Assembly (NCBI RefSeq): GCF_005844325.1
Contig: NZ_SPFY01000026.1
Span: 1 to 33,248, forward strand
DNA: 33,248 nt
Direction of reading: 5' to 3'
Source: Collinsella aerofaciens
GTDB taxonomy: Bacteria > Actinomycetota > Coriobacteriia > Coriobacteriales > Coriobacteriaceae
Of the stretch, positions 26,304 through 33,248 are shown one piece after another (the stretch's first letter is position 1; each line of letters opens with the position of its first letter). The notes beneath the pieces were generated by a model. The model searched no databases. It was not told the DNA's origin and saw only the letters and a list, made by a program, of their open reading frames with translations. The translations under genes and the position numbers were made by a program.

Positions 26304-27308
26304 ATGACTGTTACGTTCGAAGGTTACGAGCGCCGCGCTGACAAGATCAACAAGTGCCTCGCCGACAACGGCATCGCCTCCCTCGAGGAAGCTCTGCAGA
26401 TCTGCACCGACAAGGGCTTCAACCCGCGTGAGATCGTCAACAACACCCAGTCCATCGCCTTCCAGAACGCCGAGTGGGCCTACACCCTCGGTTGCGCTCT
26501 CGCTGTCAAGCGTGGCGCCAAGTCCGCTTCTGAGGCTGCCGCCATCATCGGCGAGGGCATCCAGGCCTTCACCGTTCCCGGCTCCGTCGCCGAGGACCGC
26601 AAGGTCGGTCTGGGCCACGGCAACCTGGGCGCTATGCTGCTCTCCGACGACACCGAGTGCTTCGCCTTCCTGGCCGGTCACGAGTCCTTCGCTGCCGCTG
26701 AGGGTGCTATCGGCCTGGCTCTAAACGCCAACAAGGCTCGCAAGAAGCCGCTGCGCGTCATCCTCAACGGTCTGGGCAAGGACGCTGCTCAGATCATCGC
26801 CCGCATCAACGGCTTCACCTACGTGAAGACCCAGTTCGACTACTTCACGGGCGAGCTCAAGGTCGTCGAGACCATCCCCTACTCCGATGGTCCCCGCGCC
26901 GCCGTCAACTGCTACGGCGCCGACGACGTCCGCGAGGGCGTTGCCATCATGTGGCACGAGAACGTCGACATCTCGATCACCGGTAACTCCACCAACCCCA
27001 CGCGCTTCCAGCACCCCGTCGCTGGCACCTACAAGAAGGAGCGCCTCGAGGCTGGCAAGAAGTACTTCTCCGTCGCTTCTGGTGGCGGCACTGGTCGTAC
27101 CCTGCACCCGGACAACATGGGCGCCGGCCCTGCCTCTTACGGCATGACCGACACCATGGGCCGTATGCACTCCGACGCCCAGTTCGCCGGTTCTTCCTCC
27201 GTGCCTGCGCACGTTGACATGATGGGTCTCATCGGCATGGGCAACAACCCCATGGTCGGTGCCACCGTCGCCTGCGCTGTCGCCGTCGAGGAGGCCCTCA
27301 AGGCCTAA
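26304..27308 (+). CDS. GGGtGRT family protein
   Basis: A 334-residue protein named for its motif ASGGGTGRTLHPDNMGAGPA (about residues 256-275), present intact here. Other conserved stretches are GYERRADKINKCLADNGIAS at the N terminus, VGLGHGNLGAMLLSDDTECF, and HVDMMGLIGMGNNPMVGATV near the C terminus. No signal peptide or membrane helix is apparent. The ribosome site is AAAGGGAGGG. Always paired with an Fe-S scaffold-like gene in the genomes I recall, it is probably part of a cofactor-related complex, but no activity is established. The gene is followed by a terminator. Confidence 0.9.
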   Translation: MTVTFEGYERRADKINKCLADNGIASLEEALQICTDKGFNPREIVNNTQSIAFQNAEWAYTLGCALAVKRGAKSASEAAAIIGEGIQAFTVPGSVAEDRKVGLGHGNLGAMLLSDDTECFAFLAGHESFAAAEGAIGLALNANKARKKPLRVILNGLGKDAAQIIARINGFTYVKTQFDYFTGELKVVETIPYSDGPRAAVNCYGADDVREGVAIMWHENVDISITGNSTNPTRFQHPVAGTYKKERLEAGKKYFSVASGGGTGRTLHPDNMGAGPASYGMTDTMGRMHSDAQFAGSSSVPAHVDMMGLIGMGNNPMVGATVACAVAVEEALKA

Positions 27309-27343
27309 TCGCGCCCGCGCGATGCTCATATAGTTGAGCTTTG

Positions 27344-27376
27344 GAGCCACTACCCACCCAGGTAGCGGCTCTTTTT
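27344..27376 (+). terminator. Intrinsic terminator after the GGGtGRT gene
   Basis: Stem GAGCCACTACC / GGTAGCGGCTC (11 bp with one A-C mismatch) and a six-base loop, followed by TTTTTG. Confidence 0.88.
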
Positions 27377-27564
27377 GTTTGCGCTGTCGCAGGGTAGCTA
27401 ATGCCGATATATCAGTTGGGGCGAAATACAAGATGTGATGAGATGGAGCGTCAGAGCGTCCATGACGCCCACCTGCCATACTTGCCCTTTACCGATTTGC
27501 CGAGTCTTTGCGGCCCCATTGCCGATCACCCGTGCGACAATGCGCCGGACGAGAAAGGAATCCG

Positions 27565-29091
27565 ATGGAATCGACTGATGTACTGGTAATTGGATCTGGC
27601 ATTGCGGGCCTTTGCGCCGCCATCGAAGCGGCACGCACGGGTGCAACCGTCACTGTGGCAAGCGCCGGCAAGACTATGAGTGGATCGAGCTTCTTCCCCG
27701 GAACCTGGGGCCTAGGGCTTATCGGACCCGTTAACGAAGACGACGAGCAGGACCTCATCGACACCATCCTGGCCGTCGGCGGCGGCGTTGCCGACCCCGA
27801 ACTCGTCCAAGCGTTCGTCCACGGCATTCCCCAAGCGATTAACTGGCTCGAGCAAGACCTGGGCGTTGAGCTCCAGCGTCCGCAAAGCGCCAAGAGTGCT
27901 CAACAAAAGCAATTTATCCCCTGCTTTGACCACAAGACGCGCATGTGGCGCGGCCTCACCCGCAAGCCCCTTGAGGACGCTCTGACGACCTGGATCGAGT
28001 CGCTCGGCATTCGCCTGCTCCCCCGCCATGAGCTTATCGACCTTGTTGAGGACACGAACGGCAGAATAACCGGAACCGTACTCTACGACCTTACCGAAAA
28101 TCGAATCGTGCCCTTTGCTGCCAAGGCCACGGTCATCGCAGCCGGTGGCACAGGCGGCCTGTTCGAGCGCAGCCTTACGTCGGCTGATGTGCTCAGTTCC
28201 TCGCAGGCCATCGCGCTGGCGCACGGCGCAACACTTACTAATATAGAGTTCATGCAGATGATGCCCGGCTTCATTGAGCCCAAGCGCAACCTCGTCTTTA
28301 ACGAGAAGACCTGGCGCTACGTCAAATTCGATCAGTCGGTTGACATCGACGACGACAAACTGGACAAGCTGCTTGAGCAGCGCTCCGGATACGGCCCCTT
28401 CACGTCACGCCTGGATTCACGTGCTATCGACCTTGCCATCGACCAAGCGGGCGCCGAGGGCCTAGCGCTGCATTACGACTTCCCCAGTGAGGACGTCCCC
28501 GAGTTTGTCCAGACCTTTGCCACATGGCTCCAGGACGAGCACGGCATTGCTCCGACTGACGAGATGCGCGTAGCGATGTACGCCCATGCCTCCAACGGCG
28601 GAATCAAGATCGACAAGGCAGCCGCGACCGGCGTTGCGGGTCTCTACGCCTGTGGCGAGGCAACGGGCGGCATGCACGGCGCCGACCGCATTGGCGGCCT
28701 GTCAAGCGCCAACGGTATCGTGTTCGGACGGATTGCGGGTGCATCGGCGACTCAGGCGGCGCTGGACGCCCCTGAGACGCCCTTGAAGACGGATATCGCC
28801 CTCCCCCAGCGCGGCCTCGCCAAGGCAGATGCAGAGCGTCTGGCTCGCAGCCTCAAGCACACGATGAGTAGCTACTGCATGATCAACCGCACCGAGACGG
28901 GCCTATCCGAGGCACTACACGAGCTTGAGGGCTTGAAGACAGAGGCAACGACCTTGAGCACACAGAAAGCCCAGGACAGCGAAGTCGCAGCCCTCGCCCG
29001 CCTGCAATCGCAGATTCAACTAGCACAGGAAATGGTCAAAGCCATGCGTAAGCGAACTGAAAGTCTCGGGTCGCACTATCGAGCGGATTAA
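27565..29091 (+). CDS. FAD-dependent oxidoreductase, fumarate reductase/NadB-like
   Basis: A 508-residue flavoprotein. The N-terminal FAD-binding fold is VLVIGSGIAGLCAAIEAART (GxGxxG at residues 10-15). Further motifs are TVIAAGGTGGLFERS, the substrate/FAD region YACGEATGGMHGADRIGGLS with SANGIVFGRIAGASA, and a C-terminal helical region (HTMSSYCMINRTETGLSEAL) as in succinate dehydrogenase/fumarate reductase/L-aspartate oxidase flavoproteins. It lacks a signal peptide and FMN or heme domains, so it is a soluble stand-alone subunit. The substrate cannot be settled. No nadA, nadC, sdhB or frdB is adjacent. ATG 27565 has GAAAGGAATCCG upstream; the frame is open from 27508 without support. Confidence 0.88.
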   Translation: MESTDVLVIGSGIAGLCAAIEAARTGATVTVASAGKTMSGSSFFPGTWGLGLIGPVNEDDEQDLIDTILAVGGGVADPELVQAFVHGIPQAINWLEQDLGVELQRPQSAKSAQQKQFIPCFDHKTRMWRGLTRKPLEDALTTWIESLGIRLLPRHELIDLVEDTNGRITGTVLYDLTENRIVPFAAKATVIAAGGTGGLFERSLTSADVLSSSQAIALAHGATLTNIEFMQMMPGFIEPKRNLVFNEKTWRYVKFDQSVDIDDDKLDKLLEQRSGYGPFTSRLDSRAIDLAIDQAGAEGLALHYDFPSEDVPEFVQTFATWLQDEHGIAPTDEMRVAMYAHASNGGIKIDKAAATGVAGLYACGEATGGMHGADRIGGLSSANGIVFGRIAGASATQAALDAPETPLKTDIALPQRGLAKADAERLARSLKHTMSSYCMINRTETGLSEALHELEGLKTEATTLSTQKAQDSEVAALARLQSQIQLAQEMVKAMRKRTESLGSHYRAD

Positions 29092-29133
29092 ACCGGACAC
29101 CTATCTAAAGCAGAACACAACCAATCGATATCC

Positions 29134-29168
29134 ATGGGCCCCGTGAGCTCGAAGCAGCACGGGCCCAT
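29134..29168 (+). terminator. Hairpin after the flavoprotein gene, possible terminator
   Basis: Arms ATGGGCCC (29134-29141) and GGGCCCAT (29161-29168), extended by GTG/CAC next to the loop, make a strong stem 42 bases after the stop. There is no U-tract, so termination is uncertain. Confidence 0.45.
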
Positions 29169-29251
29169 TCGTGTCCGCACGGCAGCGTATCCTTATTCTG
29201 AATACAGAGTGGGCAAAGCCCGCATAGACAATAGACCAGCGAGGAGGAGAT

Positions 29252-30112
29252 ATGGACAGTAGAGATATCGAGAAGTGGCGTGTCGAACTTGATAGCTACG
29301 CCAATGTGGAAGACGGCGTTGAATATTGGCTCGCACGCGATTTAATGGAACCCATGGGGTACACTCGATGGGAGAACTTCGCCGAAGTTGTTAAGAGGGC
29401 AAAAGTCTCGTGCGAAACAAACAAAACTCCAGTTGATTCCCATTTTCGTGACACCACGAAAATGGTAACTGCCGGTGTCGCCGCTCGCGCGGTTAAAGAC
29501 TACAAGCTGACGCGCTACGCATGCTATTTAATCGCCCAAAACGGAGACCCAAACAAGCCCGAAATCGCACTCGCACAGGCGTACTTCGCCGTGCAGACAC
29601 GCCGTCAGGAGCTCATAGAGCAGCGCTTCGCAGAGATTCAGCGCTTGCAGGCGTGCCACTCGCTATCCGATTCAGAGAAACAGCTCTCGGGCATTGCGTT
29701 CAAACGAGGCGTGGACTCCAAAGGATTCGCGATCATCAAGTCGAAGGGCGATGAGGCGTTATTCGGCGGCAGAAGCACGGCGGACATGAAGCGGCAGCTT
29801 GGTGTGTCCAAGAGTGCTGCATTGGCGGACAAGCTAGCCGATGTTCTCATCAAAGCAAAGGACCTCACGAACTCGATGACGGCCTTCAACGCCGAGGAAC
29901 ACGACTTGTACGGTCTGGACCAGATCAAACAAGAACACGTCGAGAACAACACGAGCGTGCGTGGCAGCCTCATCGACCGCGGAATTGTTCCCGAGAACCT
30001 ACCGCCTGCCGAGGATACAAAAAAGCTCGAGCGTCGCGTGAAGGCAGACGAGAAGAAACTCAAGGAGGGTACTGACGGTTTCACCGATCCCCAGGGTAGA
30101 CTCAATCTGTGA
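29252..30112 (+). CDS. dinD: DinD-like DNA damage-inducible protein
   Basis: A 286-residue protein matching DinD/BRO-N family proteins: YWLARDLMEPMGYTRWENFA near the N terminus, DTTKMVTAGVAARAVKDYKL, YACYLIAQNGDPNKPEIALA, the YFAVQTRRQELIEQR helix and a DLTNSMTAFNAEEHDLYG segment near the C-terminal third. In E. coli DinD inhibits RecA strand exchange and is SOS-induced. I do not see a clear LexA box in the leader. GAGGAGGAGAT precedes the ATG. Base composition is lower in GC than the neighbours and it abuts a tRNA-linked scar, which suggests acquisition by transfer. Confidence 0.9.
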   Translation: MDSRDIEKWRVELDSYANVEDGVEYWLARDLMEPMGYTRWENFAEVVKRAKVSCETNKTPVDSHFRDTTKMVTAGVAARAVKDYKLTRYACYLIAQNGDPNKPEIALAQAYFAVQTRRQELIEQRFAEIQRLQACHSLSDSEKQLSGIAFKRGVDSKGFAIIKSKGDEALFGGRSTADMKRQLGVSKSAALADKLADVLIKAKDLTNSMTAFNAEEHDLYGLDQIKQEHVENNTSVRGSLIDRGIVPENLPPAEDTKKLERRVKADEKKLKEGTDGFTDPQGRLNL

Positions 30113-30155
30113 AAGCGGCCGCGCCCTTTCGGGTTCGACCCCATGCGAGGTTAAC

Positions 30156-30182
30156 AAAAAAACGACCAGCCTAAGCCAGTCG
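30156..30182 (-). terminator. Terminator of the lost upstream tRNA-Lys copy
   Basis: On the minus strand CGACTGGC-TTAG-GCTGGTCG (8 bp with two G-T pairs) is followed by TTTTTTTG. It stands just after the tRNA-Lys 3' fragment, as the intact terminator stands after the intact tRNA. Confidence 0.75.
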
Positions 30183-30197
30183 CTTTAACGATCTTTG

Positions 30198-30216
30198 GGT
30201 GGGCCGTCAGGGGGTC
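30198..30216 (-). pseudogene. tRNA-Lys 3' end fragment
   Basis: Nineteen bases are identical to the 3' end (T-arm 3' strand and acceptor strand) of the intact tRNA-Lys genes at 30375 and 30494. The rest of the tRNA is missing and the encoded CCA reads CCC. It is followed by its own terminator. Likely an integration or recombination scar. Confidence 0.8.
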
Positions 30217-30333
30217 AGCCCGCTGCGCAGGCGGCCGCTGCGGCGCCAAGGCGCCTTGCGCGCTGCGCTGGCAAACGCTTACGCGTTTCCTCAGCTCCGC
30301 GCCCTTTCGGGTTCGACCCCATGCAAGGTCAAC

Positions 30334-30365
30334 AAAAAAGACGGCCAACCGAAGTTGACCGTCTT
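30334..30365 (-). terminator. Intrinsic terminator of the tRNA cluster
   Basis: On the minus strand AAGACGGTCAAC-TTCG-GTTGGCCGTCTT folds to a 12-bp stem with one mismatch and a UUCG-type loop, followed by TTTTG. It lies 10 bases past the second tRNA-Lys. Confidence 0.88.
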
Positions 30366-30374
30366 AACTTGCTT

Positions 30375-30450
30375 TGGTGGGCCGTCAGGGGGTCGAACCC
30401 TGGACCTTGGGATTAAGAGTCCCCTGCTCTACCAACTGAGCTAACGACCC
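30375..30450 (-). tRNA. tRNA-Lys (CTT), second copy
   Basis: A 76-base cloverleaf with encoded CCA. The acceptor GGGTCGT pairs with ACGGCCC, the D-arm is TAGCTCAGTTGGTAGAGCA, the anticodon loop is CTCTTAA with anticodon CTT, and the T-loop is GGTTCGACCCC. Identical in sequence to the copy at 30494-30569. Confidence 0.97.
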
Positions 30451-30493
30451 AAAGCTAAAGTCCGTTATGGCGGACTTTAGAGGAGATATCGTG

Positions 30494-30569
30494 TGGTGGG
30501 CCGTCAGGGGGTCGAACCCTGGACCTTGGGATTAAGAGTCCCCTGCTCTACCAACTGAGCTAACGACCC
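30494..30569 (-). tRNA. tRNA-Lys (CTT), first copy
   Basis: A 76-base tRNA, identical to the copy at 30375-30450, with anticodon CTT and encoded CCA. The two genes are 43 bases apart and both lie downstream of tRNA-His on the same strand, so probably one transcript. Confidence 0.97.
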
Positions 30570-30591
30570 GATATCAACACAAAGCAAGAAC

Positions 30592-30669
30592 TGGGGTGGG
30601 TAAAGGGACTCGAACCCTCGACCTACGGGACCACAACCCGTCGCTCTAGCCAACTGAGCTACACCCACC
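30592..30669 (-). tRNA. tRNA-His (GTG)
   Basis: Cloverleaf with anticodon loop TTGTGGT (anticodon GTG), D-arm TAGCTCAGTTGGCTAGAGC, T-loop GGTTCGAGTCCC and encoded CCA. The extra 5' G opposite C73 (the G-1 identity element of tRNA-His) is encoded. First gene of the tRNA transcript. Confidence 0.97.
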
Positions 30670-30695
30670 GTGTCCTGTGCGCTTCGCGCTCGACT

Positions 30696-30724
30696 ATTAT
30701 TGCAAGGAACGCCACGCGATGCAA
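30696..30724 (-). promoter_or_regulatory. Promoter of the tRNA-His/tRNA-Lys cluster
   Basis: On the minus strand TTGCAT (30724-30719), 17 bases, then AATAAT (30701-30696), about 26 bases before the tRNA-His 5' end. Spacing is ideal for sigma-70-type recognition. Confidence 0.65.
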
Positions 30725-30834
30725 GCCCCAATTTTCAAGAATTTTGAAAAGAGTTTTTCGAGACCATTTCGAGCAAATCCCACCGGTTTCATAGGAGTAA
30801 ACTTGCCCCACTGCAAATCCTCGAAAGGACCGTC

Positions 30835-32016
30835 ATGAAAGAACTCTCCAACCGCACGGCAAGATTTACCGATTCGGTCATCCGCCGCATGACACGCATC
30901 TCCAATAAGTATGGCGCTGTCAATCTCTCGCAGGGCTTCCCTGACTTCGATCCCCCAGCGCAGCTGCTCGATAGCCTCAGCGCCATCGCCAGCGACCCCA
31001 AGCCGCTCTATCACCAGTACTCCATCACCTGGAGCTCCCAGGCCATGCGCGAGGCGCTCGCCGCCAAACAGGAGCACTTTATGGGCATGCCGGTGAACCC
31101 CAACGAGAATATCGTAGTCACCTGCGGCTCCACCGAGGCCATGATGGCCGCCATGATGACGGTCACCAACCCCGGCGACAAGGTCGTCATCTTCTCGCCG
31201 TTCTACGAGAACTACGGCGCCGACACGATCCTTTCGGGTGCCGAGCCCATCTATGTGCCGCTCAACCCGCCCACATTCGACTTTGACCGCGAGACACTCG
31301 AGGCGGCCTTCCGCGACAACGACCCCAAGGCCATCGTCCTGTGCAACCCTTCCAACCCTTGCGGCAAGGTCTTTACACGCGATGAGCTCACCTTTATCGC
31401 CGACCTCTGCAAAAAGTACGACACCTACTGCATCACCGACGAGGTCTACGAGCACATCGTCTACGCGCCCCACGAGCACGTCTATATGGCCACGCTGCCC
31501 GGCATGTTTGAGCGCACCATCGGCTGCAGCTCGCTGTCCAAGACCTACTCCATCACCGGCTGGCGTCTGGGCTACACTATCGCCCCTGCCGAAATTACCG
31601 AGCGCATCAAGAAGGTCCACGACTTCCTCACCGTGGGCGCCGCCGCTCCCCTGCAGGAAGCCGTCGTCACCGCCCTCAAATTCGACGACAGCTATTACGA
31701 TGAGGTCCTCGACCTCTACACCGCCAAACGCGACCTGTTCTGCCAGGGACTCGACAGCATCGGTCTTGAGCATAACGTGCCGCAGGGCGCCTACTACGTC
31801 ATGCTGGACATCTCTGAGTTTGGCTACGACAGCGACCTCGAGTTCTGCGAGGACCTGGCCTCAAAGGTGGGCGTGGGCGCCGTGCCCGGCTCGAGCTTCT
31901 TCCGCGAGCCCGTCAACCATCTGATTCGTTTCCACTTTGCCAAGCGTGACGAGACGCTCAACGCGGCGCTGGAGAACCTCAAGTCCCTGCGTGATAAAAT
32001 CAAACCGCGCGGGTAA
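30835..32016 (+). CDS. Class I/II pyridoxal-phosphate aminotransferase
   Basis: A 393-residue fold-type I aminotransferase. GAVNLSQGFPDFDPP is at the N terminus. CNPSNPCGKVFTRDEL and ITDEVYEHIVY supply the conserved Asn, Asp and Tyr. The PLP lysine is K236 in SSLSKTYSITGWRLGY, and the substrate carboxylate-binding Arg is in HLIRFHFAK. This is the AspC/MalY-like class that includes methionine- or kynurenine-type aminotransferases (QGFPDF motif); substrate uncertain. The start is ATG 30835 after GAAAGGACCGTC. It is monocistronic, with a strong terminator downstream. Cytoplasmic amino-acid metabolism is inferred. Confidence 0.93.
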   Translation: MKELSNRTARFTDSVIRRMTRISNKYGAVNLSQGFPDFDPPAQLLDSLSAIASDPKPLYHQYSITWSSQAMREALAAKQEHFMGMPVNPNENIVVTCGSTEAMMAAMMTVTNPGDKVVIFSPFYENYGADTILSGAEPIYVPLNPPTFDFDRETLEAAFRDNDPKAIVLCNPSNPCGKVFTRDELTFIADLCKKYDTYCITDEVYEHIVYAPHEHVYMATLPGMFERTIGCSSLSKTYSITGWRLGYTIAPAEITERIKKVHDFLTVGAAAPLQEAVVTALKFDDSYYDEVLDLYTAKRDLFCQGLDSIGLEHNVPQGAYYVMLDISEFGYDSDLEFCEDLASKVGVGAVPGSSFFREPVNHLIRFHFAKRDETLNAALENLKSLRDKIKPRG

Positions 32017-32045
32017 GGACGGCCCGGCAACTAAAGCAACCAAAT

Positions 32046-32084
32046 AAGCCCCGCACCGCCAGCCGAGTTGCGGGGCTTCTTTTT
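32046..32084 (+). terminator. Intrinsic terminator after the aminotransferase gene
   Basis: Perfect 10-bp stem AAGCCCCGCA / TGCGGGGCTT with a 13-base loop, followed by CTTTTT. Confidence 0.92.
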
Positions 32085-32157
32085 ATAGCGCCTTCTTAAT
32101 TTGTTTAGAGCGTTATACTTTAGCCATGGAGCAACTCGTCCCAGAGAGAGGAATATT

Positions 32158-33048
32158 ATGGCAGAGCAGCAGCTTATCGGAGCGCTCGAGGCCGGCGGCA
32201 CCAAGATGGTCTGCGCCACGGGCTATGCAGACGGCACGGTCCTGGAGCGTGAGCAGATCGCGACCACGACCCCGCAGGAGACCGTCGAGGCCGTCAACGC
32301 GTGGTTTGCCGACAAGGGCATCGCCGCGCTGGGCATCGGCGCCTTTGGCCCTACTGCAGTCAACCCTGCCTCGCCCCAATACGGCAAGATCCTGGAGACG
32401 CCCAAAACGGCATGGCGCTACTTTGACCTGCTGGGTACTATCCAAAACGAGCTCAATATCCCCTGCGGCTACGACACCGACGTCAACGTCGCCTGCCTGG
32501 GCGAGGTCACCTTTGGTTGCGCCAAGGGCCTCACCGATGTGGTCTACCTGACCATCGGTACCGGCGTGGGCGCCGGCGTGCTCTCGGGCGGTAAGCTCGT
32601 GCACGGCATGATGCATCCCGAGGCTGGCCACATCCTGGTCATGCGTGACCCGCGCGACACCATTGGCGAGCACAGCGCCTGCCCCTTCCACGACAACTGT
32701 CTCGAGGGCCTCATCGCCGGCCCCGGCGTTAAAAAGCGCTGGGATGGCAAGAGCGCCGGAGACATGGCCGATGACCCGGAGGCCATGGACCTGCTCGCAG
32801 GCTATCTGGCACAGGCGCTCATGACCTACACGCTGTGCTACGCGCCGCAAAAGATCATCATCGGCGGCGGCGTGGCCGACCACACCCCCATCGTGCCGCT
32901 CGCGCGCAAAAAGTGCGCCGAGATGCTCAACGGCTATATCGTCACGCCCGAGGTCAACGACATCGATAACTACATCGTCAACAACAGCCTCGAGGGCAAG
33001 CAGGGCATCATGGGCTGCCTGGCCCTGGGCGCACAGGCGCTTCAGTAG
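32158..33048 (+). CDS. ROK-family sugar kinase (fructokinase-like)
   Basis: A 296-residue ROK kinase. The phosphate loop is IGALEAGGTKMVCA near the N terminus, the catalytic Asp lies in CGYDTDVNVACLGE, TIGTGVGAGVLSGGKLVHG follows, and then the ROK motif HPEAGHILV. A zinc site in SACPFHDNCLEGL replaces the longer CxCGxxGC type and is typical of bacterial fructokinases such as B. subtilis YdhR. There is no DNA-binding domain, so a kinase rather than a repressor. The start is ATG 32158, with AGAGAGGAATATT upstream; the frame is open from 32101. It probably phosphorylates fructose or another hexose in the cytoplasm. Confidence 0.92.
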   Translation: MAEQQLIGALEAGGTKMVCATGYADGTVLEREQIATTTPQETVEAVNAWFADKGIAALGIGAFGPTAVNPASPQYGKILETPKTAWRYFDLLGTIQNELNIPCGYDTDVNVACLGEVTFGCAKGLTDVVYLTIGTGVGAGVLSGGKLVHGMMHPEAGHILVMRDPRDTIGEHSACPFHDNCLEGLIAGPGVKKRWDGKSAGDMADDPEAMDLLAGYLAQALMTYTLCYAPQKIIIGGGVADHTPIVPLARKKCAEMLNGYIVTPEVNDIDNYIVNNSLEGKQGIMGCLALGAQALQ

Positions 33049-33115
33049 CAGACGCACCCACAGGGCGTGGCGCGCTCGGCAAATCCGACCTACGGAACGA
33101 CGCCACCACGCCCCA

Positions 33116-33145
33116 TATAAGCCCTCAAATAAAAAAGGGCTTATA
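33116..33145. repeat. Inverted repeat between convergent genes
   Basis: Arms TATAAGCCCT (33116-33125) and AGGGCTTATA (33136-33145) around an A-rich loop. It sits between the ROK gene end and the minus-strand partial gene, where a bidirectional terminator is expected, but neither side has a U-tract after the stem. Confidence 0.55.
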
Positions 33146-33186
33146 GGACAAAATGTGTGTCCCGATAGAACATCCGTTTCCATCCA

Positions 33187-33248
33187 TTAATCCAGCCAGA
33201 ACGGGTACGGGTCCCTGTGGTGGAGGTCCTCCCACACTGCCCTGTCGC
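33187..33248 (-). CDS. 3' end of an unidentified gene, cut by the window edge
   Basis: The last about 19 residues are readable, ending AVWEDLHHRDPYPFWLD and a TAA stop at 33187. GC-rich and protein-like in composition. It could be the tail of a transposase or any other protein; I cannot identify it from so little. Confidence 0.4.
   Translation of the reverse strand, partial: DRAVWEDLHHRDPYPFWLD

Larger units (their letters stand above)
30119..30339. repeat. 43-bp direct repeat: duplicated tRNA-Lys trailer
   Basis: Copies at 30119-30161 and 30297-30339 differ at two of 43 positions; both contain GCGCCCTTTCGGGTTCGACC and run into an A-rich terminator tail. Spacing is 178 bases. Between them lie a terminator, a tRNA-Lys 3' fragment and about 80 bases of GC-rich hairpin-prone sequence (e.g. 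AAACGC-TTAC-GCGTTT). Confidence 0.85.

Noticed and set aside
25560-26681. Minus-strand frame of 373 residues over the GGGtGRT pair
   Set aside because: Leu/Val/Gly/Asp-rich shadow translation with no motif; the plus-strand genes are conserved.
29092-29251. LexA/SOS box upstream of dinD
   Set aside because: No GAAC-N4-GTTC or CTG-N10-CAG site with good match was found in the leader.
1-33248. CRISPR array, rRNA genes or replication origin
   Set aside because: No regularly spaced repeats, no rRNA-like sequence and no DnaA-box cluster were seen.

Overview
The window looks like a chromosomal segment of a high-GC gut actinobacterium of the class Coriobacteriia, most likely Collinsella or a close relative. 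This is inferred from the SUF gene order (rrf2 regulator / sufC-B-D-S-U), the strongly GC-biased codon use, the Coriobacteriia-like IS21 transposase remnant, the LPXTG-type surface protein and the GGGtGRT gene pair. No database search was run.

Layout. 1-3600 is an accessory, scarred region: two IS21-type remnants (an istA 5' piece at 39-290 and an istB 3' piece at about 2535-2850) flank an AT-rich gene for a 466-residue protein with a C-terminal HEPN-like RNAIVH motif (620-2020). Decayed membrane-protein fragments follow (about 2860-3600), then an AAA/STAND-like ATPase with a winged-helix tail (3603-4706). 4918-11828 (minus strand) is a compact run of five family-2 glycosyltransferase genes, with a likely duplicated two-gene unit (A-B-A'-B') followed by an 828-residue double-domain enzyme. 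A galactofuranosyltransferase-like gene diverges from it (12085-13104, plus). Together they suggest synthesis of a cell-surface polysaccharide.

13129-16942 (minus) holds an AAA-ATPase-like (DUF1703-type) protein and a sortase-anchored surface protein whose frame is broken by one in-frame TAA. 17071-18204 (minus) is a tight cluster: Rrf2-type Fe-S regulator, MNT nucleotidyltransferase and HEPN toxin (HepT/MntA-type toxin-antitoxin). A divergent control region carries two identical-geometry inverted repeats (TGGGACAA-N15-TTGTCCCA), then the plus-strand sufCBDSU operon (18429-23674) with a strong terminator. The operon assembles and delivers Fe-S clusters: SufS/SufU mobilise sulfur, SufBCD is the scaffold ATPase, and the Rrf2 protein probably senses cluster status.

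23737-25147 has a structured non-coding stretch and a RAYT-type Y1 transposase gene. 25551-27308 is a scaffold-like Fe-S protein plus GGGtGRT protein pair, a conserved two-gene unit of unknown role. It is followed by an FAD-dependent oxidoreductase/fumarate reductase-type flavoprotein (27565-29091) and a DinD-like protein (29252-30112). 30119-30669 is a minus-strand tRNA cluster (tRNA-His, two identical tRNA-Lys) with its promoter and terminator, plus a duplicated trailer and a 19-bp tRNA-Lys 3' fragment that looks like an integration scar. The right end has a class I aminotransferase, a ROK-family sugar kinase and the 3' end of an unidentified minus-strand gene cut by the window edge.
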